Under the pieces are notes generated by a model. That model saw only the letters and a program-made list of their open reading frames with translations. It ran no database searches and had not been told where the DNA came from. 64,000 nucleotides of DNA from Asanoa ferruginea (GTDB taxonomy: Bacteria; Actinomycetota; Actinomycetes; Mycobacteriales; Micromonosporaceae): the NCBI RefSeq assembly GCF_003387075.1, contig NZ_QUMQ01000001.1, forward strand, positions 2,294,001 to 2,358,000. The letters run 5' to 3'. Positions 42,596 through 51,171 of the stretch are shown piece by piece. The first letter of the stretch is position 1; each line of letters starts with the position of its first letter. The position numbers and the translations under genes were made by a program.

Positions 42596-43824
42596 CGGCC
42601 CTCCATCAGCGCCGTCCGGCGGCGTAGCAGATAAGCGCGCTCGGGGTCCGATGTGACCAGTGCCAGCGCTTCGTCGTAGGCGAGCACGGCCTCCGCCGGC
42701 CGGTCAAGGCGGCGCAGCAGATCCGCGCGCGTCGCCGGCAGCAGGTGATAACCGGCCAGCGCACCGGTCGCCGCCAGCCGGTCGACCAGGGCCAGACCAG
42801 CCTGCGGCCCGTCGGCCATCGCCACGGCCACCGCGCGGTTCAGCTCGACCACGGGCGACGGCACGAGCTTCGCGAGCTCGGCATACAGCCCGGCGATCTC
42901 GGTCCAGTCGGTCTCGGCCGCGGTCGGCGCCGTCGCGTGCACGGCCGCGATCGCGGCCTGGATCTGGTAGGGACCGGGCCGCCCGCGCCGCAGCGCGCGC
43001 TGGAGTAGGGCATCGGCGCCGCGAATTCGTGAGTGGTCCCAGCGGGAACGGTCCTGGTCTTCCAACGACACCAGGTCGCCGGCCGCGTCGGTGCGGGCCG
43101 GCCGCCGCGCGTCGTGCAGCACCAGCAGGGCCAGCAGGCCCAGCGCCTCGGGCTCGTCGGGCATCAGCGCGGCCAGCACCTCGGCCAGCCGGATCGCCTC
43201 ACCGGTCAGGTCGACCCGGACGAGGTCGGTGCCGGCGGAGGCGGCGTACCCCTCGTTGAAAAGGAGATAGACCACGGCGAGCACGGCCGCCAACCGGTCC
43301 GGGAGCAGGTGGTCCGGTGGCACCCGGAACGGGATGCCGGCGTTTCGGATCTTGCTCTTGGCGCGGAACAGCCGCTGCGCCATCGTCTTCTCGGGCAGCA
43401 GGAACGCCCGGGCGATCTCCGCTGTGCTCAAGCCGGCGAGGGTTCGCAAGGTGAGCGCGACCTGCGCGTCCTGGTCGAGGGCCGGGTGGCAGCAGGTGAA
43501 GATCAGCTCCAGCCGGTCGTCGGGGATGCCCTGCGGCGCCAGCGGCTCCGGTTGTCTCATCCCCACCACCTCACGCAGCTTGGTCGCCTCGACGGCGGCC
43601 CGGCGCACCCGGTCGAGTGCCCGGTTGCGCGCGGTCACCAGCACCCAGGCGCCGGGGCGCGACGGCACGCCCTCGTGCCGCCAGCGCTCCAGCGCCTTCG
43701 CGAACGCGTCCTGGGCGCACTCCTCCGCGAGGTCCCAGTCGCCGGTCAGCCGGATCACCGCCGCCACCACGCGGCCCCACTCCGCGCGGTAGACGGCAGC
43801 GACCTCGGCGTCGACGTCGGTCAT
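42592..43824 (-). CDS. ECF42-type RNA polymerase sigma factor with C-terminal TPR-like extension
   Basis: A 410-residue sigma factor. Region 2 is at about 8-75 ([34 protein letters not shown]), region 4 at about 105-165 ([35 protein letters not shown]). A long C-terminal domain (about 180-410) includes [12 protein letters not shown] and [16 protein letters not shown], the hallmark of the ECF42 group. Members are encoded beside YCII/DGPF proteins and have no anti-sigma factor; the extension is thought to control activity. The start overlaps the YCII gene by 4 nt. Confidence 0.92.
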   Translation of the reverse strand: MTDVDAEVAAVYRAEWGRVVAAVIRLTGDWDLAEECAQDAFAKALERWRHEGVPSRPGAWVLVTARNRALDRVRRAAVEATKLREVVGMRQPEPLAPQGIPDDRLELIFTCCHPALDQDAQVALTLRTLAGLSTAEIARAFLLPEKTMAQRLFRAKSKIRNAGIPFRVPPDHLLPDRLAAVLAVVYLLFNEGYAASAGTDLVRVDLTGEAIRLAEVLAALMPDEPEALGLLALLVLHDARRPARTDAAGDLVSLEDQDRSRWDHSRIRGADALLQRALRRGRPGPYQIQAAIAAVHATAPTAAETDWTEIAGLYAELAKLVPSPVVELNRAVAVAMADGPQAGLALVDRLAATGALAGYHLLPATRADLLRRLDRPAEAVLAYDEALALVTSDPERAYLLRRRTALMEGR

Positions 43825-44171
43825 TCGACCCAGAACGGGCGTACGTCGACCATGCCGCCCCAGGCCATCGGGTGCTTCGACGCGATCTCGATGGCCTCGT
43901 CGAGGTTTTCCGCCTCGATGATGTCGAAGCCGGCGATCTGCTCCTTGGTCTCGGCGTAGGGACCGTCGAGCACCACCACGTCGCCGTTGCGGACGCGCAC
44001 GGTGGTGGCGTCGCTGCCCGGCCGGATCCGGTTGCCGGTCAGCCGGGCGCCCTTGCCGTCCATCTCGCTGACCCAGTCGTCGATCTCCATCGGGCCGCCG
44101 CCCGCCTCGACGGACTCGTCGGCGGGCTCGTTGCCCGGGGCCTCGGTGCAGATCAGAAACAGGTACTTCAT
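43821..44171 (-). CDS. YCII-related (DGPF-type) protein
   Basis: A 116-residue protein of the YCII-related/DGPF family: MKYLFLICT, then [22 protein letters not shown] with DGPY in place of DGPF, and FWVE at the end. The family has a dimeric ferredoxin-like alpha/beta fold with an unknown role. It is always found beside ECF42 sigma genes, here upstream with an ATGA overlap. GGAAGGA precedes the ATG. It may be the target or a modulator of the sigma factor. Confidence 0.9.
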   Translation of the reverse strand: MKYLFLICTEAPGNEPADESVEAGGGPMEIDDWVSEMDGKGARLTGNRIRPGSDATTVRVRNGDVVVLDGPYAETKEQIAGFDIIEAENLDEAIEIASKHPMAWGGMVDVRPFWVE

Positions 44172-44275
44172 CTCGGGTTTCCTTCCACTTCGCGTCAACT
44201 TCCACCTCTACGACGAACGGGATGGCGCGCGCACTACCGGCGGCGAAAAAGTTCTTCGAAGCGCCCCGTGGGTCG

Positions 44276-44281
44276 TACTCT
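44276..44281 (+). promoter_or_regulatory. Minus-10 TACTCT, leaderless ACT gene
   Basis: TACTCT lies 7 nt before the ATG at 44289. Confidence 0.5.
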
Positions 44282-44288
44282 TCCTGTC

Positions 44289-44678
44289 ATGCCTGCCCTT
44301 GATCTTCTGCCGGACGACTACGCCGTCTGTCGGCTGCCCGCGGGTTCGGCATTGCCCGCCGGCCTGGTCGGCAACGGAGACGGCGCCGGCGTGGTCTCGG
44401 TGACCTGGACCGCCGACGAGGTGTCGGTGATCTGCCGGGCCGACCGGGTGCCCGAGGGCGCGACCGCCGAGGCGCCCTGGCGCTGCCTGCGGGTCGCCGG
44501 CCCGCTCGATTTCGCGCTGACCGGCGTGCTCGCTTCGATGGTGGCACCCCTCGCTGCCGCCCGGGTCACGATCATGGCGTTCTCGACCTACGACACCGAC
44601 TACATCCTGGTGCCGAGCGTGCGCCTGGCGGAAGCCGTCGCGACGCTCGACCAGGCCGGCCATCCGGTGACCACCTGA
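44289..44678 (+). CDS. ACT-domain protein
   Basis: A 129-residue protein of two small ACT-like halves. The second half is clearest: WRCLRVAGPLDFALTGVLAS, AAARVTIMAFSTYDTDYILV, then VRLAEAVATLDQAGH. The STYDTDY pattern matches the CASTOR-like ACT subfamily, which binds amino acids. No enzyme domain is attached. The ligand is unknown. The start agrees with the leaderless minus-10. Confidence 0.82.
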   Translation: MPALDLLPDDYAVCRLPAGSALPAGLVGNGDGAGVVSVTWTADEVSVICRADRVPEGATAEAPWRCLRVAGPLDFALTGVLASMVAPLAAARVTIMAFSTYDTDYILVPSVRLAEAVATLDQAGHPVTT

Positions 44679-44733
44679 CCGGGCATACGATGATCCGGTC
44701 ATCATCCCCATCGATGCCACCCCCCGAGGTCAC

Positions 44734-45234
44734 GTGCGCCGCCCCCTCATCCTCGCCGCGTCCGCGTTGGTTGCCCTGGTCACGGCCGGTTGCGGCACCC
44801 CGCCCGAGCTGAATCCGCCGGGCAGTGTTGTCCCCAGCCCGTCGGCAACCGCCAGCCCCACGCCGACCCTGCAGCCGACGCCGCCAACGGTGCCGGCCAC
44901 CACGCTCTCGCCGACGCCCGGCTTCCCGGACAGCCCCGCGGTCGCCTGCGCCGACCGGCCCTCCGTGAGCCAGGTGGTCGCGCTGCTCAAGCGCCGGGGG
45001 TTGCTCCCGTCGTCCTATTCCGGCCGGGCGACCGTGGGCCCGCTGTGCGCGGGCACCTGGCAGTGGATCGTGCTCGACACCAACAACGGCCCGCTCCAGG
45101 CGGTCACCCGGGGCGCGCCGGGTTCGCTGCGCCTGGTCACCGCGGGCACCGACGTGTGCAGCATCGAGGTGCGCGCCGCGGCACCGGCCGGCATCCGCAC
45201 AGCCGCCTGCGACGCGTCGCCGCCGGGGCTCTAG
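44734..45234 (+). CDS. Putative lipoprotein
   Basis: A 166-residue exported protein. The signal peptide ends in the lipobox TAGC with lipidated Cys20, followed by a Pro/Thr/Ser spacer (about 21-68) and a small domain with four cysteines (CADRP, LCAGTW, VCSIE, ACDAS) likely paired as disulphides. It is attached to the outer face of the membrane. No family is recognised. Its stop overlaps that of the convergent pheA by four bases. Confidence 0.78.
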   Translation: MRRPLILAASALVALVTAGCGTPPELNPPGSVVPSPSATASPTPTLQPTPPTVPATTLSPTPGFPDSPAVACADRPSVSQVVALLKRRGLLPSSYSGRATVGPLCAGTWQWIVLDTNNGPLQAVTRGAPGSLRLVTAGTDVCSIEVRAAAPAGIRTAACDASPPGL

Positions 45235-46178
45235 CCCTTGCGGATCCGGTCGAGCCAGGCGGCCGCGTCGGCGTAGTCCACATCGGACTGGCCGGGCGGC
45301 GCCGGCACCGGTCCGTCGCCCTCGGAACCGGTCCAGCGATGCCGGGGGTACGAGCCGAGAAAGCGCACTTCCGCACTCACCCGGCGCAGCCCGCGCAGTG
45401 CCTCCCCCATCCGGTCGTCGGCGACGTGACCGGTGCAGTCGAGGAAGAACGCGTAGCGGCCGAGCGCCTCGCCGGTCGGCCGCGACTCGATGCGGGTCAT
45501 GTTGACCCCGCGCACGGCGAGTTCCATCAGCACGGCGAGCAGCGCGCCGACCCGGTCGTGTGCGATGTAGACGGCCAGCGAGGTGCGGTCGTCGCCGGTC
45601 GCCGGCGGCGGCGGGCCGGGGCGGGAGACCAGCACGAACCGGGTCACCGCGTCGCCATGGTCGGCGATCTTCTCGGCCAGCACGGTCAGCCGCTGCTGGC
45701 TGGCGCCGATCGGTGCGCAGATCGCCGCGTCGTATTCGCCAGTGGCGGCGCTGCGCGCGGCCGCGCCGTTGGACAGGACGTCGACCACGACCGCGTCGGG
45801 CAGGTTGTCACGCAGCCAGCCCCGGCACTGGGTGGACGCCTGCGGGTGGGCGGCGACGCTCCGGATGCCCGCCAGGGTGACCCCGGCGCGGGCGCCGAGC
45901 ACGAACTCGACCGGCAGCACCACCTCGCGGGTGATCACCAGCGGCGACCCGGCCACCATCTCGTCGAGCGTGACGCCCACGCCGCCGCCGATCGAGTTTT
46001 CCAGCGGCACGAGCGCCGCATCGGCGTCGCCTGAGCGCACCGCGTCGAGCGCCTCGGGCACGCTGCGGGCCGGGGTCAGCAGCCCGCGCTCAGCGGCCGG
46101 AATAGTCCGCAACGCCTGCTCGGCGAAGGTCCCCTCAGGCCCGAGAAAGACATATCGAGTGGGCGGCGTTCCCGGCAT
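45231..46178 (-). CDS. pheA: Prephenate dehydratase
   Basis: A 315-residue monofunctional enzyme that converts prephenate to phenylpyruvate in phenylalanine synthesis. The catalytic domain (about 8-190) has YVFLGPEGTFAEQAL, ALVPLENSIGGGV and SVAAHPQASTQCRGWL. The regulatory ACT domain (about 205-285) has GALLAVLMELAVRGVNMTRI and the Phe-binding ESRPTGEALGRYAFFLD. There is no chorismate mutase domain, as usual in actinobacteria. The TACTCT minus-10 fits a leaderless ATG at 46178. Confidence 0.95.
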   Translation of the reverse strand: MPGTPPTRYVFLGPEGTFAEQALRTIPAAERGLLTPARSVPEALDAVRSGDADAALVPLENSIGGGVGVTLDEMVAGSPLVITREVVLPVEFVLGARAGVTLAGIRSVAAHPQASTQCRGWLRDNLPDAVVVDVLSNGAAARSAATGEYDAAICAPIGASQQRLTVLAEKIADHGDAVTRFVLVSRPGPPPPATGDDRTSLAVYIAHDRVGALLAVLMELAVRGVNMTRIESRPTGEALGRYAFFLDCTGHVADDRMGEALRGLRRVSAEVRFLGSYPRHRWTGSEGDGPVPAPPGQSDVDYADAAAWLDRIRKG

Positions 46179-46185
46179 AACGCTC

Positions 46186-46191
46186 AGAGTA
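46186..46191 (-). promoter_or_regulatory. Minus-10 TACTCT, leaderless pheA
   Basis: On the minus strand TACTCT lies 7 nt before the pheA ATG at 46178. Confidence 0.5.
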
Positions 46192-46339
46192 GGTGGCCGA
46201 CTCAGGCCAGCCACCGGAAGGGTTGGCGCCGAGTGTGACTCGGCGCCCCGCGTACCGCGACCACGGACCCGCGAAGCGCCCGCTGGTGCGCGTAGCCGCC
46301 GCGCCGGAGGCGCGGCCAGCCAACACTGCCTAGGCGGAC

Positions 46340-46374
46340 AAACGGCCCACCCCCGTGTGCGGGGTGGGCCGTTT
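46340..46374 (-). terminator. Terminator of the AIM24-like gene
   Basis: A perfect 14-bp stem (46340-46353 with 46361-46374), a 7-nt loop and flanking A/T runs, 14 nt after the AIM24 stop. It would work in either direction. Confidence 0.85.
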
Positions 46375-46387
46375 CTGCCTAGATCTT

Positions 46388-47119
46388 TTAACCCAGCAGG
46401 CCGCCGAGGACGCCGCCGCTCTGCTGCTGGCCGCCACCCGCGCCGGCGAGGCCGCCCGGGGGCTCCTCGGAAGGCTGCACGACGACGAAGCCCTGGCCCG
46501 CGAAGCTCATCGTGAACGCCTCGCCGGTGCTCCGGCCGAGCAGCGTGCCGATGCCGAGCTGGTCGGCGCGGTGGTAGCCGGTCTGGAGCCCGGCCGACCA
46601 GCAGATCGCCGCCTGCGGGTCGACGAAGGTGGGCTGGTCGACGGAGAGCACGACCGGGGTGCCCTTGGTCGTGATGGCGATCCGGCCCTGGCCCGAGAAG
46701 ACGCAGTTGAACAGGCCGGCCGAGGAGAGCATGCCCATCCCCTGGACCATCTTGATGTCGTATTGCAGCGACGAGTCGAAGGCCAGCACGTTGGCGCCGT
46801 TGATCGACAGGTTGTCGCCGTGGTCGAGGTCGACCAGGTGGATGTCGGCGGCGCGGTCGCCGAGGAAGACGTCGCCGCGGCCGCTGACCTTCATCAGCGG
46901 GACACCCTCGCCGGTCAGCTTCTGCTTGAGGAACTTGCCGATGCCGCCGGAGCCGAGCGCCTGGAACTGCACCTGGCCCTGGTAGGCGACCATCGACCCG
47001 GTGCGCGCCATGCACTCACCGTTGAGCTCGATCTTGAGCATCTTGGAGTTTTGCAGCCGCATGCCCGGCTGGTCGGACTCCTTCTCCAGGTTCTCCGCGG
47101 AAAACAGCGCGCTACGCAT
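46388..47119 (-). CDS. AIM24-family protein
   Basis: A 243-residue protein of the AIM24/TIGR00266 family, built as a trimeric beta prism. It has GECMARTGSMVAYQGQVQF, LMKVSGRGDVFLGD, ADIHLVDLDHGDNLSINGANVLAFD, GLFNCVFSGQGRI, and a Gly/Gln-rich tail (GGAGGGQQQSGG). The bacterial function is unknown. GGAGGAA precedes the ATG at 47119, and the longer frame upstream is not supported. Monocistronic, with a strong terminator. Confidence 0.88.
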   Translation of the reverse strand: MRSALFSAENLEKESDQPGMRLQNSKMLKIELNGECMARTGSMVAYQGQVQFQALGSGGIGKFLKQKLTGEGVPLMKVSGRGDVFLGDRAADIHLVDLDHGDNLSINGANVLAFDSSLQYDIKMVQGMGMLSSAGLFNCVFSGQGRIAITTKGTPVVLSVDQPTFVDPQAAICWSAGLQTGYHRADQLGIGTLLGRSTGEAFTMSFAGQGFVVVQPSEEPPGGLAGAGGGQQQSGGVLGGLLG

Positions 47120-47226
47120 GTGGGCGTTCCTCCATCGACAAGGTCTGTGTACTGCCAAGAGCGTAGGTATCCTGCGCAAACGCCATGCGTACAGTGTCGC
47201 CAAACCGACCTTGACTTTGGCGCGGG

Positions 47227-47577
47227 CTAACCCCAGCCGAGCTCATGCAGGCGCTCGTCACTGATCCCGAAATGATGTGCGATTTCGTGTACGACGGTGA
47301 CGGCGACCTCGTCGACCACGTCTTCTTCCGTGTGACAGATCGACAGGATCGGCAGGCGGTAGATGGTGATCCGGTCGGGCAGCACGCCCGCGTAGTTCCA
47401 GCCGCGGTCGGTCAGCGCGTGCCCCTCGTAGAGGCCGAGCAGCCGGGTGCCCCGCGGCGACCGGTCTTCGACCAGGATCACCACGTTGTTCATCAGTTTG
47501 AGGAACTCTTCGGGAACCTGGTCGAGGGCGTCGGCGACCAGCTCTTCGAAGCGCTCGCGACTCATCTCGACCGGCAC
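47227..47577 (-). CDS. Small zincin-like metallopeptidase
   Basis: A 116-residue protein of the minimal zincin family found in actinobacteria. The zinc-binding helix VVHEIAHHFGISDERL has the H-E-x-x-H-H motif with a further Asp/His after it. The preceding strand holds PDRITIYRLPILSICH. Peptidase activity is inferred from the motif and the substrate is unknown. GTG 47577 follows AGGAG closely; ATG 47565 is an alternative. Confidence 0.87.
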   Translation of the reverse strand: MPVEMSRERFEELVADALDQVPEEFLKLMNNVVILVEDRSPRGTRLLGLYEGHALTDRGWNYAGVLPDRITIYRLPILSICHTEEDVVDEVAVTVVHEIAHHFGISDERLHELGWG

Positions 47578-47617
47578 GGCTCCTATTGTGCCGTGCCGGT
47601 CGCGACAGAGCCGCCGC

Positions 47618-48046
47618 TCAGGCGAGGCGGGCGGTCAGGGTGATCTCGGCGCCGGGGGACAGCAGGCGGGAGATCGGGCAGTTCTCCTTGGCACCCTGGG
47701 CGATCTTCTGGAACTCGCCGTCGTCGATGCCCGGGACGTCGCCGACCGTCTCGAGGTCGATGCGGGTGACGGTCATCCCGGCGTCGGTCTTGTCGAGGTG
47801 CACCTTCGCGGTCGTGTCGACGGCGGTCGGCGTGTGGCCGGCGTCGGCGAGGCCCTTCGAGAACGCCATCGAGAAGCAGCCGGCGTGCGCGGCGGCGATC
47901 AGCTCCTCGGGGTTGGTGCCCTCGCCCTCCTCGAAGCGCGACTTGAAGCTGTAGTTCCCCTCGAAGCCGCCCTTGCCGGTGCGGATCGTGCCGGAACCTT
48001 CGGTCAGGTTGCCCGACCAGCGGGCGGATGAAGTGCGGATTGGCAT
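47618..48046 (-). CDS. OsmC-family peroxiredoxin
   Basis: A 142-residue peroxide-detoxifying enzyme of the OsmC branch. The two reactive cysteines are Cys57 in AAAHAGCFSMAFS and Cys123 in ENCPISRLL, and the dimer-typical EGTNPEELIAAA precedes the first. It reduces organic hydroperoxides with a dithiol donor. The start at 48046 fits a TAGCGT minus-10 7 nt upstream. It is divergent from the F420-reductase-like gene. Confidence 0.93.
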   Translation of the reverse strand: MPIRTSSARWSGNLTEGSGTIRTGKGGFEGNYSFKSRFEEGEGTNPEELIAAAHAGCFSMAFSKGLADAGHTPTAVDTTAKVHLDKTDAGMTVTRIDLETVGDVPGIDDGEFQKIAQGAKENCPISRLLSPGAEITLTARLA

Positions 48047-48053
48047 GCCCCCG

Positions 48054-48059
48054 ACGCTA
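48054..48059 (-). promoter_or_regulatory. Minus-10 TAGCGT, leaderless osmC-like gene
   Basis: On the minus strand TAGCGT lies 7 nt before the ATG at 48046. Confidence 0.5.
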
Positions 48060-48084
48060 GTCCACCGTCCGGCATGATTGCTGG

Positions 48085-48735
48085 ATGCGGATCGGCATCC
48101 TCGGCACCGGCACGGTTGGCCAGACGTTCGGCACACGATTGCGCAATCTTGATCACGACGTCACGCTCGGCGCGCGCGAAACGGGCAATCCACGCGCCGT
48201 GGAGTGGGCCGAGGCACACGCGGCACAGTGCGGCACGTTCGCCGACGCCGTCGCCGGCGCCGACCTGGTGATCAACGCCACCGCGGGCCAATACGCCGTC
48301 AACGCCCTGGAGATGGCCGGCGGCAACGCCGCGCTGGCCGGCAAGGTGGTGCTCGACGTCAGCAACCCGCTCGACTTCGGCTCCGGCGAGTTGCGGCTGA
48401 CCGTCTGCAACACCGACAGCGTCGGCGAGCAGCTTCAGCGCGCGTTCCCCGACGCCCGGGTGGTCAAGAGCCTCAACACCGTCAACGGCAGCGTGATGGT
48501 CGAGCCGAGCCTGGTGCCGCCACCGCACACGATCTTCATCGCGGGTGAGGACCCGTCGGCCAAAGAGGTGGTGATCGGGTTGCTGGGCCAGTTCGGCTGG
48601 GCCAAGGGCAGCGTGCTCGACCTCGGCGGCATCAAAGAGAGCCGGGGCATGGAGATGTATATGCCGCTCTGGGTGTCGATCATGCGGGCGCTCGACGGCA
48701 ACCTGGCTTTCAACATCAACGTGGTTCAGGGCTGA
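48085..48735 (+). CDS. NADPH:F420 reductase-like dinucleotide-binding protein
   Basis: A 216-residue Rossmann protein of the NADP-dependent F420 oxidoreductase family: MRIGILGTGTVGQTFG is the dinucleotide loop, and GARETGN with its Arg suits NADPH. VLDVSNPLDF and VVKSLNTVNG follow. It may couple NADPH to F420 or reduce another substrate. The single-base overlap with the next gene (TGATG) makes the two co-translated. Both are redox enzymes, but a shared pathway is not established. Confidence 0.85.
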   Translation: MRIGILGTGTVGQTFGTRLRNLDHDVTLGARETGNPRAVEWAEAHAAQCGTFADAVAGADLVINATAGQYAVNALEMAGGNAALAGKVVLDVSNPLDFGSGELRLTVCNTDSVGEQLQRAFPDARVVKSLNTVNGSVMVEPSLVPPPHTIFIAGEDPSAKEVVIGLLGQFGWAKGSVLDLGGIKESRGMEMYMPLWVSIMRALDGNLAFNINVVQG

Positions 48736-50330
48736 TGACCTCGGCGTACGACGTCATCGTCATCGGCGGTGGCCACAACGGTCTGGTCGCCGCCGGCTAC
48801 CTGGCCCGCGCCGGCCGTCGGGTGCTGGTGCTCGAACGCCGCGACACCGTCGGCGGCGCCGCCGTCTCCGAGCACCCGTTCGGTCCCGACTTCACCGTCA
48901 CCAGCCTGTCCTATGTGGTCAGCCTGTTGCCCGGCGACATGGTGCGCGACCTGCGGCTGGCCGAGCACGGCTACCACGTCTACCCGCAGGGCCCCTACTT
49001 CGCGCCGCGTGCCGACGGCCGCTACCTGCGGCTGCCCGACGACCCCGCCGAGCGGCACCGGGAGATCAGCCGGTTCTCCGCCCGCGATGCCGACGCCTAC
49101 GAGCGCTGGGACGCCTGGCTGAGTCACCTCGGCCGGCTGGTCGGCCCGCTGCTCCACGAGATCCCGCCCAAGCTGGGCTCGAAGCGGCCGCTCGACCTGG
49201 TCGGCCAACTCGGCCTCGCCGGCCAGCTGCGCGGTGTCGACGTGCGGGCCGCGGTCGACCTGACCCGGCTGTTCACCGCGAGCATCGCCGACCTGGTCGA
49301 AGACCGGTTCGAGTCCGACGCGCTGCGCGGCATCCTCAGCGTCTCCGGCGTGATCGGCACCTGGGCCGGCCCACGCAGCGCCGGCACCGGCTTCGTCACC
49401 CTGCACCACCATCTCGACCAGACCGGCGGGCAGCAGGCCGGCTGGGGCTTCCCGCGGGGCGGCATGGGCGGCGTCACCCAGGCGATGGCGTCGGCCGCGC
49501 GGTCCTTCGGCGCGGAGATCCGCACCGGGTCGCCGGTCGCCCGGATCGACACCCGGGGCGGTGCGGCGGTCGGCGTCACGCTCGTCGACGGCACCGAGTT
49601 CCGCGCGCCGACAGTGATCACCACGGCGCACCCGCGGATCTCGTTCCTCGAGTTGCTCGACCGTGCCGACCTGCCAACCGACTTCGTCGCCGACATCGAG
49701 GCGTGGCGCAGCCGCTCGGGCACCGTGAAGGTCAACTTCGCCGTCGACCGGCTGCCGACCTTCACCAGCCATCCGGCGTACGCGCCCGAGGTGCACGGCG
49801 GCACGATCGTGCTGGCCGACTCGCTCGACGAGATCGAGGGCTCGTTCCAGGAAGCGGTCGCCGGGCGGCCGGCCAGCCTGCCGTTCGCCGACATCTGCAT
49901 CCCGTCGGTGTTCGACCCGACCCTGGCGCCCGAGGGCAAGCACGTGGTCAGCGCGTTCACCCAATGGGTGCCGCACACCTACGCCGCCGGGCCGCACACC
50001 GCAGACCTCGACGCCTACGCCGACCGGCTGGTCGCCCGGCTCGAGGCGGTGGCACCGGGCTTCACCGATTCGGTCATCGGGCGCCAGGTCATCGGTCCAC
50101 ACCAGATGCAGCAGGAGTACGGGTTGGTCGGCGGCAACATCTTCCACGGCGAGCTGACGCCCGGGCAGATGTTCCACTGCCGGCCGGCCGCGGGTTACGC
50201 GGACCTGCGTACCCCCGTGAAAGGTCTTTATCAGGCCGGAAGCGCGACGCACGGCGGCGGTGGCGTGACCGGGATTCCGGGCCGCAACGTGGTCCGTCAA
50301 ATCATGAAGGATCGGCGCCGCCGCCCTTGA
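48735..50330 (+). CDS. FAD-dependent oxidoreductase, phytoene-desaturase/PYROXD2-like
   Basis: A 531-residue flavoprotein. The FAD-binding start DVIVIGGGHNGLVAAGYLAR (about 5-24) and LVLERRDTVGGAA are followed by the substrate half, FPRGGMGGVTQAMASAARS, and the closing motif GLYQAGSATHGGGGVTGIPG near the C-terminus. It belongs to the phytoene desaturase/amine-oxidase superfamily in the PYROXD2-like branch. No phytoene synthase gene is near, so carotenoid activity is unlikely. The real substrate is unknown. Confidence 0.88.
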   Translation: MTSAYDVIVIGGGHNGLVAAGYLARAGRRVLVLERRDTVGGAAVSEHPFGPDFTVTSLSYVVSLLPGDMVRDLRLAEHGYHVYPQGPYFAPRADGRYLRLPDDPAERHREISRFSARDADAYERWDAWLSHLGRLVGPLLHEIPPKLGSKRPLDLVGQLGLAGQLRGVDVRAAVDLTRLFTASIADLVEDRFESDALRGILSVSGVIGTWAGPRSAGTGFVTLHHHLDQTGGQQAGWGFPRGGMGGVTQAMASAARSFGAEIRTGSPVARIDTRGGAAVGVTLVDGTEFRAPTVITTAHPRISFLELLDRADLPTDFVADIEAWRSRSGTVKVNFAVDRLPTFTSHPAYAPEVHGGTIVLADSLDEIEGSFQEAVAGRPASLPFADICIPSVFDPTLAPEGKHVVSAFTQWVPHTYAAGPHTADLDAYADRLVARLEAVAPGFTDSVIGRQVIGPHQMQQEYGLVGGNIFHGELTPGQMFHCRPAAGYADLRTPVKGLYQAGSATHGGGGVTGIPGRNVVRQIMKDRRRRP

Positions 50331-50376
50331 TCAACTGAGCACGCGCCGCGACCCGCTCCATGGCATGCTGGTGAGC

Positions 50377-51126
50377 ATGTCCGAGGACCACTCCGGGCCG
50401 GCCGTCGTGGCGTTCGGCGCCGGCGAGCCCACGACCGGCCGGCTGCGCGCAAACCCGTTCGGCGCCTGGGTGGCCCGGGTCGGCCGCGACCGGCTGCTGG
50501 CGGCGATCGTCGCCGTGCTGGCCGCCGCCGCCGGCTTCATCTCACTGGTCACGCAGTGGTATTCGATCGCGGTGCCAGCCGGTGATGTCAGCCCCGAGGA
50601 GGGCGGCTCGGTCGGCCAGACGCTCACGTTCACCGTCGGCGATGTCGGCACCTTCGGCACCGGCTACGTGTTGGGTGTGCTCACCCTGGTCGTGGCCTGC
50701 GCGCTCGCGTTCTTCGGGCCGCCGGCGCTTCGCCCGGTGCTCCGGGTCGGCGGGTTGGGCCTCGCCGGCGGGCTGGTGGCGGTGCTGGTGGCGCTCAGCG
50801 TGAGTTTCGGCCACTCGATCGAGCGCAACTACTTCGGCGCCAACATCGACCTCGACACCACCCGCCATGCCGGGCTGACCGGTGCCTACGCGGCGGTGCT
50901 GCTGGCCGGCGCGGCGCTCTTCCTGATCGGCCGCCACCGGTTCGTCCCGACGCCGACGGAAGCGCCACCGGTGGCCGTGGCACCCGACTCGGTGTGGCAG
51001 GCCCCGCGGCCATACCGCAGCGACGAGACGGCCGCCGAGGTCGCCGCGGCGGCGCCGCTCGATCTCACGGTGCAGCCCGCCCGCCCGTTCGCCCACCCAG
51101 ACGGAGACGACGGCCGCGCACGGTGA
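50377..51126 (+). CDS. Conserved membrane protein of unknown function
   Basis: A 249-residue protein with about four membrane helices (about 37-63, 93-115, 122-146, 170-188), an extracytoplasmic loop after the first helix (TQWYSIAVPAGDVSPEEGGS), and a Pro/Ala-rich cytoplasmic tail of about 55 residues. No family is recognised. Upstream ATG 50365 and GTG 50371 are alternative starts. It lies just upstream of serS, but the serS promoter is separate. Confidence 0.7.
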   Translation: MSEDHSGPAVVAFGAGEPTTGRLRANPFGAWVARVGRDRLLAAIVAVLAAAAGFISLVTQWYSIAVPAGDVSPEEGGSVGQTLTFTVGDVGTFGTGYVLGVLTLVVACALAFFGPPALRPVLRVGGLGLAGGLVAVLVALSVSFGHSIERNYFGANIDLDTTRHAGLTGAYAAVLLAGAALFLIGRHRFVPTPTEAPPVAVAPDSVWQAPRPYRSDETAAEVAAAAPLDLTVQPARPFAHPDGDDGRAR

Positions 51127-51157
51127 TATCCGCGCGACCGCCGAGAACCCTTCCCGG

Positions 51158-51163
51158 TAGGCT
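51158..51163 (+). promoter_or_regulatory. Minus-10 TAGGCT, leaderless serS
   Basis: TAGGCT lies 8 nt before the GTG at 51172. Confidence 0.5.
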
Positions 51164-51171
51164 GATTCACC

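Noticed and set aside
46179-46339. Possible small gene between pheA and the AIM24 terminator
   Set aside because: Only short frames without start signals; nothing supportable.
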